Source: Telopea speciosissima (taxonomy: Eukaryota > Streptophyta > Magnoliopsida > Proteales > Proteaceae). Taken from it: a stretch of DNA of 64,000 nucleotides. Shown piece after piece: positions 1-11,464 of the stretch. The notes below the pieces were generated by a model, which saw only the letters and a program-made list of their open reading frames with translations, was not told where the DNA came from and made no database searches. The stretch's first letter is position 1. Every line of letters begins with the position of its first letter. The translations under genes and the position numbers were made by a program. The stretch is taken from the NCBI RefSeq assembly GCF_018873765.1, contig NC_057925.1, forward strand, positions 4,661,568 to 4,725,567. The letters are read 5' to 3'.

Positions 1-1127
1 GAAACTGTCAAATTGAGCTACTGATTTCAGCTCTGTTTAAGCCTCTTTATTGTTCCCTCACAATATGAATGAAATTCAAATAAGACTCCGTAAATTCCTC
101 TTTTTATCATGTATGAGTCAAGGACCTCTATTAAAACCCACTTGATTTTCTGCAAACCATAATGAGTTAAATCATGTTACTGAATGAAGTATCCAGTAAG
201 TCACAGAGCTTCCATGATGACATCTCCCGGCTTGACTTGGTTTGGACAGTACAGAATGAACTATGTAAACATAATTGCAGGTTTGCTGGACGGTACAGAA
301 TGAACTATGTAAACATAATTGCAGGTTTGCTACCAGTTAATCTGCTTCTTTAGTTCCCACTTCAGATCTGTATCTTACACCTAATTGGGTTTCCCACACA
401 CCTCAAGTGGAGACAAACATTTAAACAGCCAAAACAGTGGGAGGGCTCATTGAGTCCCGATCTTAAACCCACATACTGGAACTGCAATACCAACCCAAAG
501 GAGTTGATGTTAATCCCCAACATTAAAATGTGGGTGTGTGTGTGTGTGTTCTGGGAACCATATCAACTGATTACTTAGAGCATACCCAAACAACAGAGAA
601 AGGGCAAGCAATCAAGGAAAAAAGGAACCCACTAGAAGAGAATCAGAGATGGTGCGGGAGAAGCATAGAATTGATTAATGCTAAACTTGAAAAGGAAATT
701 TCGTCTTGAAACTTGAAAGCAATAGAACTTGGAGTCAGAATTACCTTCATCCTTCTTAGGGCTGATGCTAGAGAACCGGCAAAGGTATTCAAGTTGTCAC
801 AGATACCCTGATTTACAACTCCAATCAGACTACCATCGAACGAGCAGGTGTCTGTTTCTCATTTCTCACTTCTCAGTAGCTCCGCCCTTCACTCTCTTCT
901 CTCTTGTCAGTTTTCACTGCCTTGTGCTAACCGCTTCCGTGGCTTGCTGCTCTAACGAATCATCAGTTAAAAGTCGTAACGTTCAATCACGGTTTCCATG
1001 GCTTCATAAGTGAACGGTTGACGGTTTGAGCCTTTGAGGCTAGGAACTTCCCAGCTACCACAGCTAAAACCAGGACTTGGAATTGCGGTTTCCCTTTTCA
1101 GATGACGAATGAAATGGTGACATAGAA
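1..1127. other. Intergenic flank upstream of the PPR gene
   Basis: I find no supportable gene here. It holds a short direct repeat (246-332), a TG microsatellite near 530-550 and the presumed promoter and 5' UTR of the PPR gene. A minus-strand stretch near 735-850 reads open for about 40 codons and ends in a plausible splice donor, but it has no in-frame start and I do not recognise it. Confidence 0.5.
246..332. repeat. 44-bp direct tandem repeat, two units
   Basis: Two nearly identical 44-bp units lie head to tail. Each contains TACAGAATGAACTATG and ends in GCAGGTTTGCT. They differ at very few positions, so the duplication is recent or conserved. Confidence 0.85.
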
Positions 1128-2729
1128 ATGGAATTGCCAACACATATACCCTCACAGTGGCCAACGCAACCCACCCCTACTAGCATGCTTGAAAAGCCTT
1201 TTATGTTTCTGACTCTAAAACAGCTAAACCAAATTCGTGCCCACATCATCAAATCCTCAAAGCCCAACCTCTTAAATTCCTTGTTGAGATCACTAGCACA
1301 AGCCAACGCCTCACACGATGCCCTTCTCCTATACAATCAGATGCTCTATGGACCAACCTCACACGACCATTTCACATACACCTACGCCCTCAAGGCCTGT
1401 TCACTACTGCACGCCGTTCCCAAGGGCCATGAGATCCATGCCCGCATCATTACATCCGGCCATCACTCGGACATATTCATCCAAAACACCTTACTCAATA
1501 TGTATGTTGATTTCTGCGACATTATCAGTGCTCGCCGGATATTCGACGCTATCTCTGAACCAGACGTTGTGTCATGGACTTCGATGATATCAGGGCTCGC
1601 AAAGAGTGGGTTCGAAGAGGAAGCTTTGATGGTCCTCGTTTCAATGGATGTAAAGCCTAATTCCATGACCCTTGTTTGTCTTCTATCAGCTTGTGCCAGG
1701 TTGAGAGCCCTAGACAAAGGGAAAGCAATCCATGCTTACTGTTTGAAGAACTTGAATGGGGATAACATTATCGTGGACAACGCAATATTAGAGTTATATG
1801 TAAAATGTGGGTCTTTGATACCTGCGCAGCTCCTGTTTGAAACAATGCGTAACAGAGATGTGGTGTCCTGGACTACCATAGTGTGTGGCTATGCGCAAAA
1901 TGGATTTTGCCAGAAGGCCATTACCGTTTTCAGAAAGATGGCACGTGAAGGAGAAGTCGAGCCCAATGAAGCCACTATAGTGAGCGTCTTCTCCGCTTGT
2001 GCTTCACTTGGGTCCTTCAGTTTGGGTCAACAAGTGCACACTTACATCCAATCCATCCATGGTGTCACTCTTGATGGTCATGTGGGAAACGCTCTGGTGA
2101 ACATGTATGCCAAGTGTGGCCACATGAGCATGGCCCTTAAAATATTCAATCGCTTGGCATGCAAAGACTTGGTTTCATGGAGCACCATCATTGGTGGTAT
2201 GGCCATTAACGGGTACGGCATGCAAGCACTGCAGATGTTCTCTCTTATGCTGTGCAATGGTATTGCCCCGGACGGCGTAACGTTCCTGGGTTTGTTATCT
2301 GCGTGTAGCCACGCAAGGCTGGTGGATCAAGGACGGGCCTTCTTCACGGCAATGAGAGATGTTTACAGGATCAGGCCCGAGATCGAGCATTATGCGTGCA
2401 TGGTGGATCTGTATGGTCGTGCTGGACTGCTGGACGAAGCTGAGAGTTTCATTAGAGAGATGCCCATGGAGCCCGATGGTGTGGTCTGGGCTGCGTTGCT
2501 TAATGGGTACAAGATTTATGGAGATGGCAAGGTGGATGAGCGGTTGGCTCGATGTCTGATTGGCGCGAGGAGCGCAAGTGGAGGGACTTGGGCTCTTCTG
2601 TCAAATACTTATGCTAGCGCAAGCAGATGGGAGGAGTTCCACAGGGTGCGAGAAGTGATGAGATGCATGAGAATGAGGAAGACGCCTGGATGTAGTTGGG
2701 TCGAAGTTGACTCACCGATTCATTCATAG
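1128..2729 (+). CDS. PLS-class pentatricopeptide repeat protein, E-type
   Basis: The 533-residue uninterrupted frame begins at an ATG preceded by an in-frame stop region. PPR motifs run from about residue 45 to 445, with recurring signatures such as DVVSWTSMISG (145-155), DVVSWTTIVCGYAQNG (243-258), LVNMYAKCG (322-330) and DLVSWSTIIGG (346-356). An E-type domain follows from about 452 and ends in KTPGCSWVEV near 517-526. The protein stops about seven residues later, so there is no DYW deaminase domain. Such proteins normally act in mitochondria or plastids in RNA editing or maturation, and the E domain recruits a deaminase in trans. Intronless structure is usual for this family. The N-terminus is proline-rich and not a clear transit peptide, so targeting is uncertain. 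The RNA target cannot be inferred. The E domain looks shortened after SWVEV. Confidence 0.93.
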   Translation: MELPTHIPSQWPTQPTPTSMLEKPFMFLTLKQLNQIRAHIIKSSKPNLLNSLLRSLAQANASHDALLLYNQMLYGPTSHDHFTYTYALKACSLLHAVPKGHEIHARIITSGHHSDIFIQNTLLNMYVDFCDIISARRIFDAISEPDVVSWTSMISGLAKSGFEEEALMVLVSMDVKPNSMTLVCLLSACARLRALDKGKAIHAYCLKNLNGDNIIVDNAILELYVKCGSLIPAQLLFETMRNRDVVSWTTIVCGYAQNGFCQKAITVFRKMAREGEVEPNEATIVSVFSACASLGSFSLGQQVHTYIQSIHGVTLDGHVGNALVNMYAKCGHMSMALKIFNRLACKDLVSWSTIIGGMAINGYGMQALQMFSLMLCNGIAPDGVTFLGLLSACSHARLVDQGRAFFTAMRDVYRIRPEIEHYACMVDLYGRAGLLDEAESFIREMPMEPDGVVWAALLNGYKIYGDGKVDERLARCLIGARSASGGTWALLSNTYASASRWEEFHRVREVMRCMRMRKTPGCSWVEVDSPIHS

Positions 2730-3875
2730 ATCTCATTGAGGGGGTTGAATGTTCACGTATGTGAGCGTACATGAACAACTCAGCCGTTCAGATGGAACAT
2801 TACCACAGAATAGATTCCATCTGAACGTTAACATTCCCTGCACTCTGTCATTTCGTGTGTATATTTTTCACTTCAAAAAGATAAAAACAAAAATAGCTTC
2901 AGCTTACGAAAGGAAAGCTACCTTCTTATGCCCGGCACGTTTATTTTTGGTTAGTGTCGGTTTTGGGATATAACTGATTGGGATAGATCGGTTTTACCGA
3001 TGTGGACCTAGAATTGACATCCCCAGGCTCTAGCCTCTAAGGCCTTTACAATGCATAGTGGATGTCCCTCTAAAAAAGGAAAACAACAAAATAAAGAGTA
3101 TCTAAGAATAGTTTATTTTATTATCCACTTAACAATACAATTAAGTCTGGGTCTCGTACTATTGCAACACCTAAGGCAGCATCTTTGGTCCCGAGAACGG
3201 TGAAGCCCAACAATGTTAAACCCAAATTGCAATCTTCATGAGATTGTCCACAAATCCCTTACAACTCCGTCCTAACATTCGGTTCAAAAATATGAAAATT
3301 AGTTCAACAGTAGAGCATAATCTATTTAACATTCTACAATAATTCCTGTCATGAAAAGTGTATCAGCCATGACATCTTTAAATTTAAAAGAAAAAAAATG
3401 GGCCAGTTTGGATCGAATTGATTCTATACAAAAATTAGGGTTTAAGGGGTTTTCTAGCGATTTTCACCAATTCCGGGTGATGTCCTCTTTGACCTTGAGT
3501 TAAGCGATCCATTCTTATCCTTACTATATTGTATTAGGTTCTTCATTTGGGCAATATAAATATTCTTCTACATTTTCAAATTTACGTTTGAGCAGCATCA
3601 GGAGCACCTTCAGCGGATGAAAGTATATAATAAATGGTGCAAAATGCGTGGAAGAAGGATCGCAAAGAATGTGACATGCCTTATATATTCTCTCGAACAA
3701 ATTTGTCGGCAAAATCAACTCATATAAATATCGCACCATCGATTCAAGCTTCAGATCAAGAAGCATCTCTCTTTTTAGACCTTTCTGGTGTTGCTTCTTG
3801 CAAAGCAAATGAGTGGAACCGGAAGTATCCAGTAGGTTCTGTTTAAGATGCATATGTAATCCTAATTAATAACTA
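2730..3875. other. Intergenic, no gene seen
   Basis: AT-rich sequence. Near 2774-2829 there is a small inverted repeat with arms GTTCAGATGGAA and TTCCATCTGAAC. Short frames around 3524-3853 occur on both strands and look like chance. Confidence 0.5.
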
Positions 3876-3880
3876 AAGGG

Positions 3881-4011
3881 GCGTTGTTCTCTGTGCCGCA
3901 GCACAGGCTGCGCCCAGGCACATGGGGGTGGGCGCAGTGACCACCTTGTCCCCTGCACAAGCTGTCCATGTGCTTGGGTGCAACCTGCACTGCGGCACAA
4001 AGAACATTCTC
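3881..4011. mobile_element. Foldback MITE-like element
   Basis: Inverted arms run from GTTGTTCTCTGTGCCGCAGC at the left to the matching GCGGCACAAAGAACA at the right. The element is GC-rich in AT-rich surroundings. Its centre carries GTGACCACCTTGTCCCC, related to the core motif of other foldbacks in the window. The target duplication is not clear. Confidence 0.7.
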
Positions 4012-5456
4012 CTTAACTTATAAGGTTGGTTTTGTTTGGGCTTATCATGGATGATTCAACCAGATACATTCAAGATGATGTTCGTTGGTATATGATTTTC
4101 GTTGATGAACTTGTTTTGTTGGATGAGACAAAAGCAAAGATTAATACCAGATCGGACTTATAAAGATCAATCTTCAAATCCGAAACGTTATAAGATGAAT
4201 AAAATGAAGACGAAGTATAAGGTATGTAACAGCGGTCACACTATGATGGATAATGAGGTGATGAAAATTGATGAGAGTGGGATATTCCTTGAAATGATTA
4301 TTTTAGGTATCTAGGCTTAATCATAAATAAAGAATGTGATATAAAGGATGATATTTCACAGAGAATTAAAATAGGATAGATGAAATAGAAAAATGTGTCC
4401 GTAGTGTTGTGTGTTCGACAACATATTCTTTTAAAATTTTAAAAAAAAAATTTATAGAACAGTCATATGACTTGCAAAAATAAAAACTTTTTTCCTATAA
4501 AATATTAAAAATAAAAAACAATTGATTGCAATTGATTGATTATAGGCCATACAATTAAACCAAGAGATGACCCACCAGACCGTTGGCAATACTATGTTCC
4601 ATACACCGAAAGTAATGAATTTAATCATCCACCAATTAAAACTAGGGGGTCACTTTACCAAAAAAAAAAACTAGGGGGTCAAAGATTACTGTGGGGTGTA
4701 AGCACAATTTGTTTAATAATAAACTTTAATCTTTATTATTAAAAAGGACAGTTACTTAGATGATATTTCTATAGGTGTATTTAGAACTTGGTGTCAACAC
4801 TTTTAATATGATTTAAAAAATAAAAGATCAAATCCACTAATTTGGATCGAAATGGAATTAATCATGATCAATTCCGATTCCAACTATTTTGAAACAATCG
4901 ATAAAAATGTTTTTGGGACTGTTTTTCATGAGGTTTCAGACTTGAGCAAGGCAATTCTAGAATATTTGGGATCAATTCCAACCAATTTCAATCCATCTTG
5001 AATAAAAAACAGTAGTAGTAATCGATTTGAACCCATTTTTCATGGATTTTTATTCTCTCAAGTGTGATGCACTGCCTAACACTTGAAAGGATAATAAAAT
5101 GCCACTGCCCATGTTTTTATTGTTGAATTCTCAAATGTGATGCATGATGCATTTGACCGCACTTGAAAAGATAGAAATCCATTTCCCACTATTTGATTGA
5201 TGTGGTGTAGGAAATTTCCGTAAACATGAGCGGCGTGTGAAAGTGAAACCCTTGCCCAAATCTTTAATGTGAAAACCACGGGCACCAAACTCGACTCCAC
5301 CAAATTTAAAGTGTGCTTCCTTTTTGCAACCCTTAGTTTTGTTTATTCCAGCAAGTTCTGGAAGAAAACTCCCTAATTACTAGTAACTTCAAGTAACTCT
5401 TCCGATGAGAAAGATCAAGTGGTGGAGAAACTCTGATTATGTGGGACCATTGCGTA
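4012..5456. other. AT-rich intergenic, no gene seen
   Basis: Only short, repetitive frames. A direct repeat of AAAACTAGGGGGTCA occurs near 4635-4680. Confidence 0.45.
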
Positions 5457-5640
5457 GGATCCCTCTATTGCTGAGCTGCCCCAACTTCCTTATTATCGTA
5501 GACACAATAGGGCGTGAAATGATCGCCTTATCCCCACTCAGGCATGGCGCTCGAGCAGGGATAAGGCGGTCATTGCACACCTTACTGTGTCTACGACAGT
5601 AGGGAAGTTGGGGCAGCTCGACAGTAGAGGATTCGGATCC
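5457..5640. mobile_element. Foldback element, GGATCC family (copy 1)
   Basis: A near-palindrome of about 184 bp. It starts GGATCCCTCTATTGCTGAGC and ends with the inverted counterpart CAGTAGAGGATTCGGATCC. The arms converge on a centre with ATGATCGCCTTATCCCC and its complement GGGATAAGGCGGTCATT. Related copies lie near 7965, 17725 and 21616. No coding capacity. Confidence 0.85.
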
Positions 5641-7964
5641 TACCCTGTTGCCCTTGTAGGGAAAGGTGTTAATTGGTTCAATTTTGATTTTTTAGTTCGG
5701 TTCAAGATAAAATATAAACAAATTGAAACCAAGTAACTTTCATAATGTGCAAAGTAGAACTGAATCAAGTTGGTTCGATTTCATTTGGTTCATACATAAT
5801 CTCGATAGTTTGGTTCAAATTTAGTTTAAATGGAAACAACCTCCTAAAGTCTAAAACAAATAAATTAGGTGAAAAAAATTACAATCTTATGAAGAGACAA
5901 TCCCGCAATACCAAATCTCATAACTTTCAACTTTTTTTACACAACTTAACATAGAAATCCATAATAGATAATTGCACGCTAATTTACACAGACACATGAT
6001 TGTAGAGTTTAGATTTGTTTGATTTACAGATTATCCAGATCTCTTCGATTCAAATCAACGATTTTTAATCTAAAACTAAAACCCTCGATCTATTTTAGTG
6101 AACTATCTCTCCCAAAATTGTGAAAGATGTTCCACTAAAAATACTCTTGTAATTGTTTAGACTCATATTTTCCAAAAAGGTAAATCAACAGCTACTCTTT
6201 CGATATGAATATAATTATGCATCATTTGCAAACCTGTGGCAGCTTCAAGTAGGCATATATCAACTCTCACGAAACTTATGATTCTAGAACTTCCTGATAA
6301 AGGAGTGAAGGTCAAGCAAGTGACTCGGCTTACTAAATTGAACCAAATAAAATTTCACTTTTTAAAACTAAAATTGAACCAAAAATTTTCGGTTCAAGGT
6401 GGGGCCCAAGAATATGTTATGAGGTCCACATCCTATTTAGGAAGCTTCGTTGGATGAAGAATCAAGTGGGTTCGAGAGTAAAATATGGACAAAAAGGTAG
6501 TTTTTTTGAAAACGATCATATGCTTCATGTTTCCCCTTCTACTTTACCCGAGTAAACGTGAATTCTGTGAGCCATTAGGTAGTGGTTTTGCATCAGATGA
6601 TATTAGTGGTTTGAGGTATCAGATCGGATCGGCCGATTTTGGTCAGATCAGACTGATATCAGTTGAGATCGATCCAAATATCGATTTGATTCAGCTATAC
6701 AGAGGGGTAAAAATATTCTTAAAACAATAGTTTTTTTTTACAAGAAAACAGGGATAAAAATGTCATATTTGCCCGAACTTGGGCAGTCCCAATCTGTATC
6801 GACCAATCCGATTCAGCCGATACCAAGATCAGGAACCATAGGTAAGATTGTCAATCCGGTGGGACTGGTCAGTATTGATGGCTCTACTGTGCCAAGAGTT
6901 ACAACCTACAACTCCCAACCCCCTTCCCCCCTCCCTCCACTTTTTGACTTTTCTATGGATTCTCATACTCGATCCTCTATTGGTTCAAATAAAAAAAGAA
7001 AGAATGATAAACATGATAAAAGATAACTAGAAAGAGAACGGAAGCTCTCTTTAATCACCGCCACTCTCTGTTTCTTAACGCTAAGAAGATTCCCAAGCCA
7101 AAGCCGTAACTGACGTAACCTAACACTTTGTTCAAACTTTCAAAATGGACTAAATCCACCAGTCAAAACGCCATGCGAGACTAGCTTTAATTACACATTC
7201 TTTCACTATTTGTTAGTTATGTCAATCTATAGCCCTGATTTCTTCATAATTGCATCCATACTCCCCTTCCCCAACATTTCTAGACTCTTCACATCTTTAT
7301 AACAAAGTGGTCAGGGAGTCAAAGTTTAGCCCAAACCAGTCGGATGGTCAAATCAACCAAAATTGACCGGTTTAGTTTGGAACAAATCGAATCGAACCTT
7401 TATTGGTTTGATCTAGGTTGGAGTTTTATGAAACCGATAGGAATTGAAACCAATCCAGACTGACTAAATACACCGGCCAAAACTGAAAGCGGATTGAATT
7501 GATAGTAATCTCATAAGAAACAAAAAAACTCAAAAAAAAATTCCTATCAATTTCCTTATGTAAATTGTAAAATCAAAACTGGATTAGACCGAACCTGATA
7601 ATAGATCGATTAGAAACGTATAATAAAAAATTGATAAGAAACTAGATCAAACCAGACCAAAACCAACTGAAACTAAACTTCCTTAACAATTTGGTCTTGG
7701 ATTGGCCTAGTAAGAGACCGAAATGATCTAGCCCTACCGATACTGGATCGAACTAAACGATTGACAACCTTAAATGAAAGGATCAGTTTCTCTCCACTCA
7801 TAGTAAAGAGAGAATCTCTTCATCCATTTGATCTAATCCTCTGGTTGGAGTGGAAAGAAGTATTTCCAATAGGTAACGGGAATTAATGATGAACCCAAAA
7901 TCCAATCATAGCGTCACCATTAATGAATCCCGCGTGAAAGAAAACTTAATCCTTGTGAAATAAT
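5641..7964. repeat. Degenerate repeat-rich intergenic region
   Basis: No gene. The stretch has many short motifs such as TTGGTTC, GAACC and GATCGG, typical of old non-autonomous DNA transposons. About 6600-6870 is a GATATC/CCGATACC-rich piece like those near 12250 and 27915. About 7310-7770 is another block rich in AACCGAACT-like motifs. Element ends could not be fixed. Confidence 0.45.
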
Positions 7965-8153
7965 GGATTGGGGTCTCCTGCTACGCGCGGTTGCCCTAAC
8001 CGCCCTTCTGCACAGGCATAGCAAGGCATGCAATGACCGCCTTACCCCTGCCCGAGCGCCTTGCCCGAGTGGAGGTAAGGCGGTCATTTCACGCCTTGCT
8101 GTGTCTGCGTAGCAGGGCCGTTGGGGCAGCCGCACAGTAGACGATTCGGATCC
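7965..8153. mobile_element. Foldback element, GGATCC family (copy 2)
   Basis: Inverted arms surround GCAATGACCGCCTTACCCC and GGTAAGGCGGTCATTTCA. The right terminus AGACGATTCGGATCC matches copy 1. The left terminus is diverged. No coding capacity. Confidence 0.8.
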
Positions 8154-8165
8154 TGAAATAATAGA

Positions 8166-8665
8166 ATCTATAAATAACTTTCCTTGTACATGGTGAAGAA
8201 ACATGTACTAGTTCATGTAGGTATTTGATAAACCTAAATATGGCCACCCACTGATATGGCGACACGTGGTCGGCAGACTCTGCTGTCGGCTAGATAGATC
8301 CCATCAGGTCATACCCTCATGGAACCTGACCCACACTACAGTTGGTTGACTCAGTCGGTTGTGCGTAAATAAAGAACTCCTGTAAGGAAACCTTCTACGA
8401 ATAAGGGAACATTCCCATCTATAAAGAACTGTACATGGTGAAGAAAGATGTACTAGTTCATGTAGGTATTTAACATACCTAAGTATGGCCAACCACTGAT
8501 ATGGCGACACGTGGCCGACAGACTCTGCAGTCGGCTAGATAGATCCCATCAGGTCAAACCCTCATGGAACCCAACTCACACGACAGTTGGTTGACACAGG
8601 CGGTTGTGCGTAAATAAAGGACTCCTATAAGGAAACCTTCTACGAATAAGGGAACATTCCCATCC
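8166..8665. repeat. Tandem duplication of a 245-bp unit
   Basis: The block starting TGTACATGGTGAAGAA at 8185 recurs at 8430 in the same direction and runs to about 8665. Each copy contains GCGACACGTGG, a G-box core, and ends in GGGAACATTCCCATC. It appears to lie inside the upstream (U3-like) part of the LTR described next. Confidence 0.9.
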
Positions 8666-9052
8666 AAATCCAGAGAATCTTGCGGTCAGTTAGTACTGCG
8701 ATTTAACCACGAAACCATATCTCTCGCCATGAGCAAATACGGGAGCTCTAATCCTACGAGAATATCTTCCTAATGGGAATCTACAAGCGATGTCTCCTGT
8801 TAAGAAAGGGAAACCTCCTACTTTGGGACTCTCCACTACCGACTTATGCAAAGAACCCACACTATAAATACCAAGGCATAGATCTCAACGATCCCATCTT
8901 GAATTCTAGTATATATTTTGTTTGTTGCTAAAGAGACCTGACCTAGGCATTTGAGAGTTTCCGTTAGAGAAGACCAGCTCTTCCTTGCTTATCTGCTCCT
9001 CTGTGCAGGTTTCATTTCCGAAGGATCCACTTGACAATTTCTTGACGCAACA
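8184..9052 (+). mobile_element. LTR-retrotransposon LTR-like sequence, 5' end uncertain
   Basis: The 3' end CTTGACGCAACA (9041-9052) matches, on the opposite strand, the terminus of the well-bounded solo LTR at 14941-15860. Both share a GGGACTCTCCAC block upstream of a TATA-like box, here CACTATAAATACC near 8860. No internal coding region is adjacent, so this is a solo or truncated LTR. I could not fix the 5' boundary or a target duplication. Confidence 0.6.
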
Positions 9053-9588
9053 ATATTTAATTGATTATAGGAAGAAGTTGAATGTGTCTTGTAAACTAAT
9101 CCATGACAAACCCTTATAGTTAATTTGGAATGAATCTTCCTTTGTACGTGGAGTGTAATACTCTTCACGTATATAAAGATAATCCAAACTTGTGGAGAGT
9201 TAAGGAAAAACAAGCAACATATATAACCAAGCCACTAGGTCCATTCCAATGTCAATCTTGGCAATAAACTTGTAGCTAAACCATGAGCCAATGCGAGGGG
9301 TTAAACCAAAAATACAAAAAACCAAGCACGTGGATATAGAATATGCCCAAATATAAGGGCACAGATGCAAATACCAAAACTACAGTATAACTTATGCAAG
9401 AGATAGACAGGATAAGATATTAATTAATTAATACATATATATAAATACAATAGGAATGGTAGATGTCTGCGAAAGTCATTGCTTCAGCCTATCCGAGAGT
9501 CGTCTCTGCTTTTCTCTATCGCTCTTTAAAAGGTCTCTTTCTCTCTCTCTCTATTCCTTGAGCTTTCTTCTTGGTTGGTTCGGTTCAG

Positions 9589-9786
9589 ATGTTGCAGTTA
9601 TTTTTTGCCATGGCCTTCTCGGCGATGCCTTTGACGCTCTACATTCCGCCGGTGAGAAGCTTGAATCTGTTCGTGGAGACAATAGAGACTTTTCTGCGGG
9701 AGAGCACAGTTTACACAGGTAGAGTTTATCCGCGTATTCAGCAAGCGTTTTCCAGGATCGCTGCTGTGTTTCGTTTCAGGAGGTAG
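9589..9786 (+). CDS. Small conserved-looking plant protein, 65 aa
   Basis: The frame opens at an ATG (MLQLFFAMAFSAMPLTLYIP) and gives 65 residues ending AAVFRFRR. The first 25 residues are hydrophobic and could form one membrane segment or anchor. The rest is basic and amphipathic, including RSLNLFVETIETFLRES. From memory this resembles a family of roughly 70-residue plant proteins of unknown function that begin MLQLFF. That is recall, not a search. A CT-rich 5' leader (about 9480-9560) and an upstream TATA-like ATATATATAAATA near 9432-9446 fit a real transcript. The downstream T-rich stretch to about 10335 looks like UTR or intron. An additional 3' exon cannot be excluded. No function is assigned. 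Confidence 0.6.
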   Translation: MLQLFFAMAFSAMPLTLYIPPVRSLNLFVETIETFLRESTVYTGRVYPRIQQAFSRIAAVFRFRR

Positions 9787-10464
9787 AATACCCATTAATC
9801 GTTATTGGGTTCAGATCTTAGTTACTGGTTATGTTCTTCCAACCCCGCCCCAACCTTTTTTTTTTGTTTTTTGGTACTTCGTAGAAAACTTTTGGGGAAA
9901 ATTTTTTAGCCCTGTTTTGATGTTATTGCTTCTTCTTCATCTTCATGTTCTTGCGGGATTTGAGTTGTAGCTTTTGTACATGGAGTTTAATGTTGTTCCC
10001 AATTAAAATGATATTGGGTGATTTTAGTGATTGGTTGGTGAAAATCTAGCAATGGTTGTGTTTATTTTTCTTCTTATCTCTTTACCTGTTTCAGATTGGG
10101 ATATTTTGCCCTTCTATTTAGGGTTGTTGTCAATGTCGTCTCTTACTTATTTGCTCTGTTTGATTTGAATCTGGGTCTGTGCTTTGAAGATATCGGAATT
10201 GGAGTATGCTGGTCGATTGACCTCATTCTCATTGATTTTATCACTTTTTTTGTATTTCTTATGCAATGTGAAACCAGGTTTGTCTTTGATGGGTTCTGTC
10301 TGGACATGATTTCCGTTTTGTTTCCAAGTCAGTGAGTCAATTTTTCTCTCTGTTCTTTACTAGGTAATAGGTATGGCTGTGGGGTGTGAGCCCCTCTCCT
10401 TAGTCCTTCCAAAGAAGGGACCAAAAGGTGTATTTAGTAATAACTTTTCACGAGCTATGTTCTA
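9787..10464. other. 3' flank of the small gene, no further gene seen
   Basis: T-rich sequence that could be 3' UTR or an intron of the 9589 gene. An 79-codon frame at 10096-10335 is rich in F, L and V but matches nothing I know and is probably chance. Confidence 0.4.
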
Positions 10465-10474
10465 AGTTTTGGGT

Positions 10475-11181
10475 AGGGGTGTCAACTGGTCGGGCTTAGC
10501 CGAGCTTCACGATGTTTAAAGCCTGCACTGTGACCGCCCGTTTAAGTATTTAGGTTGGGCCTGATTGGGCTTCGGATTAGTGTAATCGGGTCTTAACAGA
10601 GCTGTGGGTATGTTTAACTATAAACGGAGCCGGGTTTAACTGATTAGGAGTAATAGAATAAGCAACTTATATTTTTCTTCCTTACTTCTTAGATTTATAA
10701 GTTTTTTATCAACGGTGAAAAAAAAAAATCCTAATCATGTGATCCTCAAAATATGGGTAAATAAGTTAATCAAGATATCAATCAAAGTCTAATGTCTTCT
10801 GGACTTAATCATGCTACATGGGATCAAGCTAGTGCATCAATCTTGACATGAGAGTGAGACCATATTATAACATATATGTGTGTATTAATAACTTAATCCA
10901 TCGATCAAGAGCTAGAAATTTTCAAGACCTATATTAAGTTAAAACCTGATCGATCATCCAAAGACCAAACACGCCACTAAAATTATACATATTCAATTCA
11001 CAAGATTTCAAAACTAGCAACTAGGTCTGGCTAGGCCCGGGTAGCATTTGGTTGGTCCGGTCAGGCGCCCATCCGATTACTAAATCTGTCAGATTTAAAA
11101 TCGACAAGTTTAGTAATGGGCCTGACCAGGCGGATTTGATTGGTTCTGTCAGATCGGGCCTGGCCTAGAATTGACACTCCT
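10475..11181. mobile_element. Non-autonomous DNA transposon, AGGGGTGTCAA family
   Basis: The ends are inverted: AGGGGTGTCAACTGG at the left and AGAATTGACACTCCT at the right. The flanks repeat AGTTTTGGGT (10465-10474) and AGTTTTGGGA (11182-11191), a 9-10 bp target duplication. That length suggests a Mutator-like origin. The interior is CGGGC-rich and AT-rich by turns and has no transposase frame. Confidence 0.8.
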
Positions 11182-11310
11182 AGTTTTGGGAATAAAAAAT
11201 AGATAAGTTGATTATTTTGTTTGGAAAAGGTTATCTCTCTCTCTCTCTCTCTCTCAAAACGACAATACAACCTCATCGCAACTAAATGGGATCGGCTACA
11301 TAAGGGAAGC

Positions 11311-11464
11311 AGTTTTCTGTCCAGGAGTGTGGCCTACGTCAGTACTCCCATGTGTCTATCTCTCTTCTCCTTAAAATAAGGGGGCAAATGTATCTTTTCA
11401 CATGGGAGGAAAGAGATAGACTCATGGGAGTGCTGGCGTAGACTACACTCCCGAATAGAAATCT
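11311..11464. mobile_element. Foldback MITE
   Basis: Arms read GAGTGTGGCCTACGTCAGTA and, inverted at the right, CTGGCGTAGACTACACTC, followed inwards by ACTCCCATG and its complement. The loop is short, so the element would form a long hairpin. No coding capacity. Confidence 0.8.

Noticed and set aside
729-1336. Overlapping short frames on both strands around the PPR start
   Set aside because: Shadows of the PPR leader and coding region with no family resemblance.
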